Both the position numbers and the translations under genes were made by a program. A DNA stretch of 64,000 nucleotides from Chitinophaga pinensis (GTDB lineage Bacteria > Bacteroidota > Bacteroidia > Flavobacteriales_D > Crocinitomicaceae): positions 91,832-155,831 of the forward strand of contig CAMAZP010000003.1 in the NCBI GenBank assembly GCA_945863605.1, in the 5' to 3' direction. Positions within the stretch are counted from its first letter, which is position 1. Every line of letters begins with the position of its first letter. A model generated the notes under the pieces. It had not been told where the DNA came from, searched no databases, and worked only from the letters and a program-made list of their open reading frames with translations. This document shows positions 17,373 to 25,753 of this stretch, piece after piece.

Positions 17373-19253
17373 TTATGAATCAAATTCTGCTAATTCTATC
17401 CAACGAACTGTAATAGAATCGATATTTTCGGTTATTTTACCAAGTTTAATACCTAAATCATATACTTCTTTATTGTTCAGTTTACCTGACGAAAGTTGTT
17501 CCACGATTGTTGCTTTTTCAGTTTCTAAAATCTCTAGTTCCTTTTCAATTTTCTTGAATTCTTCTTTTTCTTTGTAGCTTAATTTTCGTTTCTCAACTTC
17601 TACTTTTTTTTCTATTACAACTTGTTTTTCTTGCTGAATTTGAGCTTGAGCTAAATTACTTTTTTCATCGCGTTTATCTTGAATCTGTTTCTTTCTGAAA
17701 TCGGTATAGTTTCCAACAATATCCTTGATTTTTCCTTCGCCTTCAAAAACAAAAAGATGATCAACCATCTTGTCCATAAAATAACGGTCGTGGGAAACAA
17801 CAATTAAACAACCTTGGAAATTTCTCAAATAATCTTCCAAAACGGACATTGCGAAAATATCTAAATCGTTCGTTGGCTCATCTAGAATCAAAAAGTTTGG
17901 ATTGCTCATCAAAACGCGCAACAATTTCAAACGTCGCTTTTCTCCTCCGCTTAATTTATGAACGAAATTGTAATGCATATCTCTTGAGAAAAGAAATCGC
18001 TCCAACAATTGAGCAGCTGAAAGTTGACGACCTTTTTCTAAAGGAATGTATTCTGCAACTTCTTTTACTACATCAATTACCTTAAAGTCGTCAGGAACTT
18101 TGATTAAATCCTGAGAATAGTAACCAAAAACAACCGTTTCACCAATAACGATTTTTCCTTTGTCCGTAGGTTCTTCACCCAACAACATTTTCAAGAAAGT
18201 TGTTTTACCTGTTCCGTTATTTCCAACAATTCCTAAACGCTCTAAACGTTGTACGTTATAAGTAAAGTCTTCTAATATTTTTTTCTCACCGAAGTTTTTT
18301 CCAACTTTATGAAATTCCACGATTTTAGAACCTAAACGCTCCATTTTTACTGGCAATTCCAATTCGTCTTCGTCGGTGTTTTGAAGTGCTGTTTTCTTGA
18401 TGTCCTGAAAAGCATCCACACGTGCTTTTTGCTTTACGCCTCGTGCTTTTGGTTGACGTCTAATCCATTCTAATTCTTTCTTAAAGGTATTTTTTGCCTT
18501 CTCAATTGTTGATTGTAATTGATCTTCGCGTTCGGCTTTTTTCTCTAAATAATAGGAGAAATTACCTTTGTATTTATAAATTGTTTGATCAGCTAATTCA
18601 AAAATTGTATCACACACTACTTCTAAGAAATAACGGTCGTGCGTTACCATTAAAATTGTTGATTTCGAAGTAGCTAAATATGCTTCTAACCATTCAATCA
18701 TGTCTAAATCCAAGTGATTGGTAGGCTCATCAAGGAATAAAAAATCAGCTTCTGACAACAACACTTTTGCTAAAGCCACACGTTTTTTCTGACCTCCAGA
18801 AAGTGAACCAACAAGCTGAGAAGTGTCTTGTAATTTAAGAACTGACAAGATTTGTTGCACTTTTACTTCGATGTCCCAAGCATTCATTTCTGTAATTTCT
18901 TGGTACAAATGTTCCAACGCTTTTTCGTCGTTGTTGTCCATCGCAATGTTGTACTCTTTAATCAATTTTAGTTCGGGCAAATCGTGATCGAAAACAGCTT
19001 CTAAAATCGTTTGGTCCGGATTCATCAATTCTGTTTGTTCCATGAAAGCAACACGAATGTCGTTTCTAAACACAATTCGACCGCTATCGTACTGTTCAAA
19101 ATCCATCAAACAGCGCAGTAAAGTTGTTTTTCCAGAACCATTTTTGGCAATAATAGCTACTTTCTGTCCTTGGTCGATACCAAAAGTTAAGTCAGCAAAA
19201 AGTACGCGTTCACCAAACGATTTGGTAAGATTTTCAACAGAAAGGTAATTCAT
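17373..19253 (-). CDS. uup: ABC-F family ATPase (Uup-like), ribosome-associated
   Basis: A 626-residue soluble protein with two ABC ATPase domains and no membrane segments. Domain 1 has Walker A AKNGSGKTTL, signature LSGGQKKRVALAKVLL and Walker B FLFLDEPTNHLDLDMIEWLE. Domain 2 has GNNGTGKTTF, LSGGEKRRLKLLRVLM and FLILDEPTNDLD. The inter-domain linker (about 240-310, with KKELEWIRRQPKARGVKQKA) is the ABC-F P-site tRNA-interaction motif. A C-terminal coiled coil (about 530-620, KKVEVEKRKLSYKEKEEFKK) is typical of Uup. ABC-F proteins act on ribosomes; Uup is linked to ribosome assembly and rescue and to DNA transactions. A consensus -7 box lies upstream at 19285-19292. Confidence 0.9.
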   Translation of the reverse strand: MNYLSVENLTKSFGERVLFADLTFGIDQGQKVAIIAKNGSGKTTLLRCLMDFEQYDSGRIVFRNDIRVAFMEQTELMNPDQTILEAVFDHDLPELKLIKEYNIAMDNNDEKALEHLYQEITEMNAWDIEVKVQQILSVLKLQDTSQLVGSLSGGQKKRVALAKVLLSEADFLFLDEPTNHLDLDMIEWLEAYLATSKSTILMVTHDRYFLEVVCDTIFELADQTIYKYKGNFSYYLEKKAEREDQLQSTIEKAKNTFKKELEWIRRQPKARGVKQKARVDAFQDIKKTALQNTDEDELELPVKMERLGSKIVEFHKVGKNFGEKKILEDFTYNVQRLERLGIVGNNGTGKTTFLKMLLGEEPTDKGKIVIGETVVFGYYSQDLIKVPDDFKVIDVVKEVAEYIPLEKGRQLSAAQLLERFLFSRDMHYNFVHKLSGGEKRRLKLLRVLMSNPNFLILDEPTNDLDIFAMSVLEDYLRNFQGCLIVVSHDRYFMDKMVDHLFVFEGEGKIKDIVGNYTDFRKKQIQDKRDEKSNLAQAQIQQEKQVVIEKKVEVEKRKLSYKEKEEFKKIEKELEILETEKATIVEQLSSGKLNNKEVYDLGIKLGKITENIDSITVRWIELAEFDS

Positions 19254-19284
19254 TAATGATTTTTTACACCCATTTTGGGTAGTG

Positions 19285-19292
19285 CAAAGGTA
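19285..19292 (-). promoter_or_regulatory. -7 promoter box of the ABC-F gene
   Basis: TACCTTTG on the minus strand matches the consensus exactly and ends 31 bases before the start at 19253. The leader contains a short stem (ACCCA / TGGGT). No matching -33 TTG. Confidence 0.5.
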
Positions 19293-19351
19293 GGGGATTA
19301 TTTTTGAAAGAAGTTGATATTAACTTAGGATTTGATTCTAAATTATAATGA

Positions 19352-21685
19352 TTATTTCACGATTAAAACTTTTCCTACTTTTTTATCATTACCTTCATTG
19401 GTTGCTGTCCAAATTAAGTAAACACCTGTCGCAGCTTTTTCTCCGTTTAACGTTTTACCATCCCACGTTGCCGTACCTCCGTTAGAAGTTGTTTTGTACA
19501 CTAAATTTCCAGCAACGTCCGTGATTTTAACATCCGAATTGTAGCGAATTCCTTGCATTGTTATTGGTCCAAAATAATTCGGACGAACAGGATTTGGAAA
19601 TACAACAACATCACTGTATTCTGGGTCTTCGTAAGTGGCATTTGTTCTGAAAGAAACCAATCCTTTATCAGTAATAATGAATAATTCGCCATTCGTTTGA
19701 TCTAATTTTAAGTCAAATATATTATTAGAAATTAAAGGAGAATTATCAGTAGTGTATTGCTCTAAAATTTCTGAGCCGTCCTGAGAAAGCAATAAAATAC
19801 CAGCGTTTGCAGTTGCCATCCATTTTCTATTTCCGCCATCTACTTCAATATCAGTGATGTGGGTTGAACCCAAAACATACTCCACATTTCCTTCAAATTG
19901 AACTTTTACACGTTGAGCATCATACTCTCCGGGTGAGGCATCAAACGAGGAATTAGCATTATATAATATTGCGAATCCAGCATCTGTTCCTATCCAAATC
20001 TCACCCTCAAAATCAGCGGCAATTGCTGTAATGTTTTCAGATGGTAAATTACCATAATTTTCACCTGACCTTAGATTAATGCGTTTATCATCGCTAGTTA
20101 TTGATATTGAGCCATTTGTATTATATCCAAATAATCCGTCGTTATCAGTTGCACACCAAACATTACCTTGAAAGTCAACAATCATTTTTTTTGTATACTT
20201 ATTTCTCGCGTTTGTACCAAGATCAAAATTTAACCATTCACCATTATTTGTTCTCACATTCAAAGGTTTATCTGTGTATCCATTTAAGCACCATAAATTC
20301 CCTTTTTCATCGTAACAAACATCTGAAACAAAATACCAACCACTACCAGAAATACTTAGTTGAAGGGTTGAATTAGTATCATTATAAACAGAACAGTTTG
20401 TGCCTTCGAAAATAGTTACAGGTACTTCAGATGGAGTACAAACAGCGTACTCATTTATGTTTTTTGGATTTATTGAAACATCAAGGAAATCCCATATATT
20501 TTGACCTTGCCAACACGACTGTTCATTCACATTTGTAAATGACCATTCTTCATTTTCAAAAAAGTGAATCCCATTTTTAGTGAATGCAGGAAATTTTCCA
20601 TTAAGAAAACCGGTTGAAAATGCAGTTTTACCATTTTGGGAATCAATTGTGTAAAAGAAATCGTTGTAGGAACCTGAAGTGGTATAGTTTTTCACATTCA
20701 CTTCAGTTGACATGTAATACAAACAATTAGATAAATCAGATGCCCACATACCTTTCGAATTTATTCCAGACCTTGAAATAGATAAATTTACACCCAAATT
20801 TGTACTGGTATATGCACTGATTAATTCAAAAGTATTACCATCATATACATAAATACCCGATTCTAGATTGATTGCAATTTTATCATTTCCAATAGTGTTC
20901 AATGAATTTATTTCAAGCGAAAATGGACTTTCAGACACAACCGATTTACCCTCATTTGTTAATACAAATATTGTATCTTTCCCGTATTCCGTATGTTGAA
21001 AAAGGACAAATAAATTGTTATCAATTACCTCCATTTCTTTATATAGGTTTTGACCTAAAATTGCTAATCGATTGTCAATTGACCATTCGGAAGAAGTCGC
21101 AATAGCTGGATTTTGGAGTAAGCCTCTGAGTAATTTTGAAGGTGTTAGGGCAATTATAGTATCTCCAATAAAAGATAATGCATTTATTTTCTCTGTTCCA
21201 TTCGTCGGATAAAATGTGTCTTTTACTTCATTCTTAACAGGATTTAGTTGAATTATAGCAAAATCTGTTGATACATAAATAAAGTCTTGAAATCTAATAA
21301 AACCATTAATGCGTTTGGAGGTAGCTACAGACGCTAATTTTATAGCTGGAATATTATAAATTCTTCCATTTTTAAGCTTATCAATATTTCCATTTTCGTA
21401 ACCAATAAACAAAGCTGATTCAACTTCATCCCAATACAGCCGACTAATTGAAATATCAGATAATCCAGTTAATACATTTAATAGTTCTTTTTCGTCATTA
21501 TTTGAAATAGCTAATGATAGCAAACCGTTTTCTAGTGCTGTGTATACTTTATCTTCTGTTACCGCAACATCGATAGCTTTACTAGTTGCTGTATGAAATC
21601 TCCATTCTCCTGTACCAATTTGTGAATATACTACTGTATTAATTAGTAAGAATAAAAACCCGAAAATGTAATTCATGGAACGCAT
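19352..21685 (-). CDS. porZ: Type IX secretion system component PorZ-like beta-propeller protein
   Basis: A 777-residue exported protein with the PorZ layout. It has a signal peptide ending VVYSQ and the N-terminal signature GTGEWRFHTATSKAIDVAVT, then two seven-bladed-type propeller regions with two-component-regulator-propeller motifs (ENITAIAADFEGEIWIGTD, HITDIEVDGGNRKWMATANA). The last ~80 residues are a T9SS sorting domain (VVFPNPVRPNYFGPITMQGI, KTLNGEKAATGVYLIW). In Porphyromonas gingivalis PorZ is part of the PorU/PorV/PorQ/PorZ attachment complex that transfers T9SS cargo to A-LPS. Its presence implies that the cell uses the several T9SS cargo proteins encoded nearby. An alternative ATG lies 9 bases downstream; the first is kept because it supplies the positive charge of the signal peptide. 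Confidence 0.85.
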   Translation of the reverse strand: MRSMNYIFGFLFLLINTVVYSQIGTGEWRFHTATSKAIDVAVTEDKVYTALENGLLSLAISNNDEKELLNVLTGLSDISISRLYWDEVESALFIGYENGNIDKLKNGRIYNIPAIKLASVATSKRINGFIRFQDFIYVSTDFAIIQLNPVKNEVKDTFYPTNGTEKINALSFIGDTIIALTPSKLLRGLLQNPAIATSSEWSIDNRLAILGQNLYKEMEVIDNNLFVLFQHTEYGKDTIFVLTNEGKSVVSESPFSLEINSLNTIGNDKIAINLESGIYVYDGNTFELISAYTSTNLGVNLSISRSGINSKGMWASDLSNCLYYMSTEVNVKNYTTSGSYNDFFYTIDSQNGKTAFSTGFLNGKFPAFTKNGIHFFENEEWSFTNVNEQSCWQGQNIWDFLDVSINPKNINEYAVCTPSEVPVTIFEGTNCSVYNDTNSTLQLSISGSGWYFVSDVCYDEKGNLWCLNGYTDKPLNVRTNNGEWLNFDLGTNARNKYTKKMIVDFQGNVWCATDNDGLFGYNTNGSISITSDDKRINLRSGENYGNLPSENITAIAADFEGEIWIGTDAGFAILYNANSSFDASPGEYDAQRVKVQFEGNVEYVLGSTHITDIEVDGGNRKWMATANAGILLLSQDGSEILEQYTTDNSPLISNNIFDLKLDQTNGELFIITDKGLVSFRTNATYEDPEYSDVVVFPNPVRPNYFGPITMQGIRYNSDVKITDVAGNLVYKTTSNGGTATWDGKTLNGEKAATGVYLIWTATNEGNDKKVGKVLIVK

Positions 21686-21937
21686 TAAATAAATTGAATG
21701 TGAATAAAACGATCAAAACTTAGATTTGTTGTTTTAAAGTTTTAATTTCATTGATGCTTAATTTCAAAACCAAACAAGTTTTAACTCAAAAAATCATATA
21801 GTTTATCACTTTCATAAATTTTAAAATTAAGTTTGCTAATTGAAATAAAAACAACTTTCAACAAAGGTTGAAAAAGTGAACTATTTTATCAAACAATTAA
21901 AATAAGTAAGCTGAACTAAAAAAAGGAAACAATTGGT

Positions 21938-24610
21938 ATGATTAATCTGAAATTTAAAGCTTCATATTGGATTTTTATTCCTTTAATAGTTCTTGTTTAT
22001 TGGCAAATTGCATTTTGTACCGCAGCATTAAAATGGGATTTATTAGATGTTGTTTTCCCTTTTAGATACCATTTTTCAGCCGCTGTAAATGTTGGATATT
22101 TCCCTCTTTGGAATCCCTACATTCAAACAGGAGTTCCATTCTATGCTGATTTACAGGCACCAACTTATTACCCCGAACTTATTTTCGTTAGTTCGTTTGG
22201 AGGATACACCATTTATTGGATGCACTTTTTGATAATTTGCTATTTAATTGTTGGATTTTTAGGCTTGCGCCAATTGCTACGCTTTTTTCAATTCTCAAAT
22301 TGGACAGCTTCAATTAGTGCTTTGATTTATATCTGTTCCGGTTATTTCATCGGACATGGACAACATTTTTTTCTCTTAGTTGGTGCAGCATGGTTGCCTT
22401 GTGTAATTTGGGCTTATTTGAATTTCATAGACAATCGCAATAAACAGTCAGCACTAATTTTTATTCTTCTGACCTTCTTGATGTTAACTGGAGGATATCA
22501 AGCTTTAAGTATTTGTCTTTTCTACTTATTAATGTTTTTGTTTTTAGTAAAATCGTACCAACTATTTTCAAAAAATCGAAAAGCTATACTTCCTTTTTTT
22601 ACTTGGAATGTAGTGGTTGGACTGATTTTAATTGCGATGTTGAGTCCTTTATTATTGGCAACATTGGAAGCAAGTACCCAAGTAAGTCGTTTGAAAGAAG
22701 GTGTAAGCTGGGAAAAAACAGCCGAATATGGGGAAAGTTTTAAAAGCCTACTTTCGTTTGTTTCTCCTTTATCAACGACTCGTTCCAATGTTTTTTTTGG
22801 TAAAATAGATGCTTCAATGCTCAATCATTTTGTTGGAGTAATCGGTTTATTTTTTGGAATTTATGGTTGGGATTCAAAAAGATCAAAGCTTGAATGGTTG
22901 CTCATCATTTTTGGGTTATTAATTGGCGCAATGTCATTCTCTGACTTACCAATTCGAAAAATATTATTCGATTATGTCCCGTTGATGAATTTGTTTCTAC
23001 AAGGTCCATATCTGCGTGTTTTTATGATTTTAGGATTGGTCATTTTTATCGCTGGAGGGATTGAAAAATGGAATCTTCAACAAACTATTTCATTCAAAAA
23101 ACTGCTTCTTCCAATTTCAGTAATTAGCTTTATTTTTTTAGTGATTGCTTTCAATTGGGCATCTTTCGATTTTACTCATTTCTTCCGCGATTGGCTCAAC
23201 TTAAAAGACTGGTTAACAGGATGGAATAAATTCAACTTTCAACAATTACTTGGTTTTCAATTGATTCTTTCCGCTCTGTTTTTGAGTTTATTGGTGCTCA
23301 TCTTACTTTGTTCAAGTAAATTCAAACATCCAAAACTTTGGATTTCAGGATTGATTTTTATGGAGTTATTTCTAGTAGCTCAGTGGAATCAAACTGCAAC
23401 GTATGTTGACCGAAATTTTAAACCTTCCTACCTCCAAAGAAATATTTCATTAACCCCAACAGGATTTCCCATTCCACATTTAGTACCAATTGCCATCAAT
23501 GACGAACAACACGCTTTTATCATCCCTTTTTGGAGAAATACCTATATTTTTCAAAAAGAAATTTCCTTCAATGCTTTTTCCTCTTTTGAATTAGATAATT
23601 TCAGCTATTTAGATGATGAAGAAGCTAAATTGAAAGATTGGGTTTTGAGAAGTCCGTTGGTGTATTTTAGTGGTAAAGTGCTACCTCTTTCTAGTTTAAA
23701 TTCTGAGTTTATAACTTATGATTTAAATGAAAATGCCGTTTTTACAGAGGATAAGGAATTTGCAGAACTTCAAAAACTCAGCCTTTCAACAGATAAACTT
23801 GACAAACTAAAAATAACAGGTTTTTCGCCGAATGAGATAGCAATCAAAACACAAACAAAAAAGCAACAATTACTTATTCTTCAACAATCATTTCAAACAG
23901 AATGGAGAGCTCATATTGATGGAAAAACTAAGGAAATAATTCGAGTTAATAAGAATTATCAAGCAATTATTTTACCGGCAGGGAATCACACTATTTCATT
24001 TAAATTTCAGAAAAACAACACTATAATTCTTTACTTTCTATCTCAATTTTTATTTTGGTTTTTTCTGGTTTATCTCATCTATCTTCAATTAAATGTAAAT
24101 TTTCAGTCAAAATGGTTTTCAAAAATTCTATTTGCTTTTCCGATTATTTTTATTTCTTTTTGGGCGATTAAACTTCAAAAAGGAACATTAAATAAACACA
24201 CTAACAATCAACAAATTATTGCAGATTGGTCGCAAAAAACAATAACTAAAAAAGTGATTTTGCCAGCTACTATTTCCTTGACTAAAAACGATGAATTTTA
24301 CAACTTAGGAAAATGGAAATTGAAAGATTTAGAAAATGCAAATACCCTGAGATTGCAAACTTCTTGTAAAATGGACAGCATTCAGCCAACACTGATAACT
24401 TATCAAATCATCAGAAATGGGGAGCAAGTCAAATGGGAAGCTTTTAAAATCGAAAGACAATTAGAACAAAATGGTAAATTCAATTCTGTTTTGTTTATGC
24501 GGAATTTGTCTGATTTACAAGCTGATGATGAACTAATTTTAGATTGCTGGAACGTTTCTAAATCAACAATTCATTTTAAAAATACGTCAATTGAATTTTT
24601 GAAAAACTAA
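21938..24610 (+). CDS. YfhO-family multi-pass membrane protein, possible glycosyltransferase
   Basis: An 890-residue membrane protein. The N-terminal half has about ten hydrophobic helices, starting with WIFIPLIVLVYWQIAF, and the family-typical segment FPLWNPYIQTGVPFYADLQA in the first periplasmic loop. This matches the YfhO/PF09586 family, distantly related to GT-C glycosyltransferases; in Gram-positives YfhO glycosylates lipoteichoic acid, and the role in Bacteroidota is unknown. A soluble beta-rich region follows (about 490-680, with LILQQSFQTEWRAHIDGK and LPAGNHTISFKF), then two more membrane helices and a soluble tail. It stands alone: a 252-base gap with no gene separates it from divergent porZ, and only a short TTCAAC/GTTGAA stem at 21857-21872 was seen there. 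Confidence 0.75.
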   Translation: MINLKFKASYWIFIPLIVLVYWQIAFCTAALKWDLLDVVFPFRYHFSAAVNVGYFPLWNPYIQTGVPFYADLQAPTYYPELIFVSSFGGYTIYWMHFLIICYLIVGFLGLRQLLRFFQFSNWTASISALIYICSGYFIGHGQHFFLLVGAAWLPCVIWAYLNFIDNRNKQSALIFILLTFLMLTGGYQALSICLFYLLMFLFLVKSYQLFSKNRKAILPFFTWNVVVGLILIAMLSPLLLATLEASTQVSRLKEGVSWEKTAEYGESFKSLLSFVSPLSTTRSNVFFGKIDASMLNHFVGVIGLFFGIYGWDSKRSKLEWLLIIFGLLIGAMSFSDLPIRKILFDYVPLMNLFLQGPYLRVFMILGLVIFIAGGIEKWNLQQTISFKKLLLPISVISFIFLVIAFNWASFDFTHFFRDWLNLKDWLTGWNKFNFQQLLGFQLILSALFLSLLVLILLCSSKFKHPKLWISGLIFMELFLVAQWNQTATYVDRNFKPSYLQRNISLTPTGFPIPHLVPIAINDEQHAFIIPFWRNTYIFQKEISFNAFSSFELDNFSYLDDEEAKLKDWVLRSPLVYFSGKVLPLSSLNSEFITYDLNENAVFTEDKEFAELQKLSLSTDKLDKLKITGFSPNEIAIKTQTKKQQLLILQQSFQTEWRAHIDGKTKEIIRVNKNYQAIILPAGNHTISFKFQKNNTIILYFLSQFLFWFFLVYLIYLQLNVNFQSKWFSKILFAFPIIFISFWAIKLQKGTLNKHTNNQQIIADWSQKTITKKVILPATISLTKNDEFYNLGKWKLKDLENANTLRLQTSCKMDSIQPTLITYQIIRNGEQVKWEAFKIERQLEQNGKFNSVLFMRNLSDLQADDELILDCWNVSKSTIHFKNTSIEFLKN

Positions 24611-24640
24611 GCGTTAGAACTATAATTTAATAAATTTCAG

Positions 24641-24862
24641 TTAATCTTTCTTAAACTCAAAACCCTGATAAAATAGATTTCCATTCGACAATAATTTAAT
24701 CTTTTCAGTCATTCCTCTACCAAGACCACCACATGAAAGCATGGTTTCATCTAGCGCATCAAATTAAAGTTTGAATTTTGTATCAGGCGATTTTCCTTCC
24801 ATTTCAACATAAATTAATCCTTCTTTTTCAGTTAACTCTAAATTCACTTTTTCTAAATTCAT
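24641..24862 (-). pseudogene. Small gene interrupted by one in-frame TAA
   Basis: The 443-base gap 24611-25053 holds a minus-strand frame of 74 codons from ATG at 24862 to TAA at 24641. It reads MNLEKVNLELTEKEGLIYVE and continues to KFKL, where codon 33 (24764-24766) is TAA; it then continues in the same frame as FDALDETMLSCGGLGRGMTE and on to FYQGFEFKKD. Both halves have protein-like composition, so a single substitution such as CAA to TAA would explain the break. I do not recognise the family. A first product of 32 residues could still be made. Sequencing error is possible. Nothing else is seen in the gap apart from the vapBC upstream region. Confidence 0.65.
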
Positions 24863-25053
24863 TATCTGTGTATTAATTTTTAAATAATTCAATTTTTAAG
24901 TTTAGATATTTCAATACGTTTTCTCTTTTTGTCAAAGACTAGTTTCACACAAAAACAGATAGTAAGTCATCTGAGAGAAACCAGATTATGGTTTCCGTCA
25001 TTTAATATATTTATGATAAGTACTTTGTTTTTTTATATCTTCGTGTATAAATA

Positions 25054-25296
25054 ATGAATATGAGAATTACTCTTAAAAATTCAACAATAGATAAATATTT
25101 TGGATTTCTAACTAGATTAGATAATTCATCGAAAAAACGTTTAATTGTAAAGTTAACAGAGTCTATCGAGGTAAGAGAGCTAAAGCCTTTTGATCTAAAA
25201 TCTTTACATGGAGCTTGGGAAGACTCAAGAACTTCAGATGAAATAATTAGTGATATCAGAAATTCCAGAGTTGAAAAAAAGTCAATCGAATTTTAA
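25054..25296 (+). CDS. vapB: VapB-type antitoxin of a VapBC pair
   Basis: An 80-residue protein whose last base is shared with the first base of the vapC start codon (TAATG), the usual coupling of toxin-antitoxin genes. The N-terminal half (MRITLKNSTIDKYFGFLTRL) and the stretch KKRLIVKLTESIEVREL suggest a small DNA-binding dimer. The C-terminus (SLHGAWEDSRTSDEIISDIR) matches the region that in this VapB-like group lies in the toxin's active site; the W-E-D-x-R-x-x-D-E-I pattern is common there. The assignment rests mainly on this motif and the gene pair. A second ATG lies 6 bases downstream. The antitoxin would neutralise VapC and repress the operon. Confidence 0.75.
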   Translation: MNMRITLKNSTIDKYFGFLTRLDNSSKKRLIVKLTESIEVRELKPFDLKSLHGAWEDSRTSDEIISDIRNSRVEKKSIEF

Positions 25297-25697
25297 TGAA
25301 ATACTTACTTGATTCAAATATTTGTATTCATTTCTTTAGAGGAAAATTCAATATTATTGAAAAGTTATCAAAGATTGGCATTGAAAATTGTGCAATTTCA
25401 GAAATCACATTGGCTGAGTTAGTTTTTGGTGCAGAAAAAAGTTCAAATCCGAAGAAAAACCATAAAATAATCCAACAGTTTATCAGTCAGCTTACCATAC
25501 TTCCTATCTATGATGCAATTATGACTTTTGGAAAAGAAAAAGCTCGTTTACAAAGTTTAGGAAAACAAATAAGTGATTTTGATCTTTTAATAGGTTGTAC
25601 TTCAATTGAATACAATCTTGTAATGGTGACAGAAAATGTTAATGAATTTGAAAGAATTGCAAAAATTAAAATTGAAAACTGGGTCATTAGAGACTGA
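25296..25697 (+). CDS. vapC: PIN-domain ribonuclease toxin VapC
   Basis: A 133-residue PIN-domain protein with the acidic metal-binding residues in place: Asp6 in YLLDSN, Glu41 in LAEL, Asp94/Asp96 in SDFDLLIG, and the TEN motif at about 112-114 where the fourth site is expected. Length is normal for VapC. VapC toxins are magnesium-dependent endoribonucleases, often cutting initiator tRNA or the sarcin-ricin loop; which target applies here cannot be told. Translation is coupled to the antitoxin by TAATG. All catalytic residues are intact, so the toxin is probably active. It is followed by a shared terminator with the convergent sppA gene. Confidence 0.88.
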   Translation: MKYLLDSNICIHFFRGKFNIIEKLSKIGIENCAISEITLAELVFGAEKSSNPKKNHKIIQQFISQLTILPIYDAIMTFGKEKARLQSLGKQISDFDLLIGCTSIEYNLVMVTENVNEFERIAKIKIENWVIRD

Positions 25698-25700
25698 GAA

Positions 25701-25732
25701 TAAAAGGCCTGTAATTTCTTACAAGCCTCTTT
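25701..25732. terminator. Bidirectional terminator between vapC and sppA
   Basis: AGGCCTGTAA (25705-25714) pairs with TTACAAGCCT (25719-25728) with one mismatch over a 4-base loop. On the minus strand the stem runs into TTTTATTC, serving sppA; on the plus strand it runs into CTTTACTTT, serving vapBC. Confidence 0.65.
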
Positions 25733-25753
25733 ACTTTCGATTTCATTTAAAAA

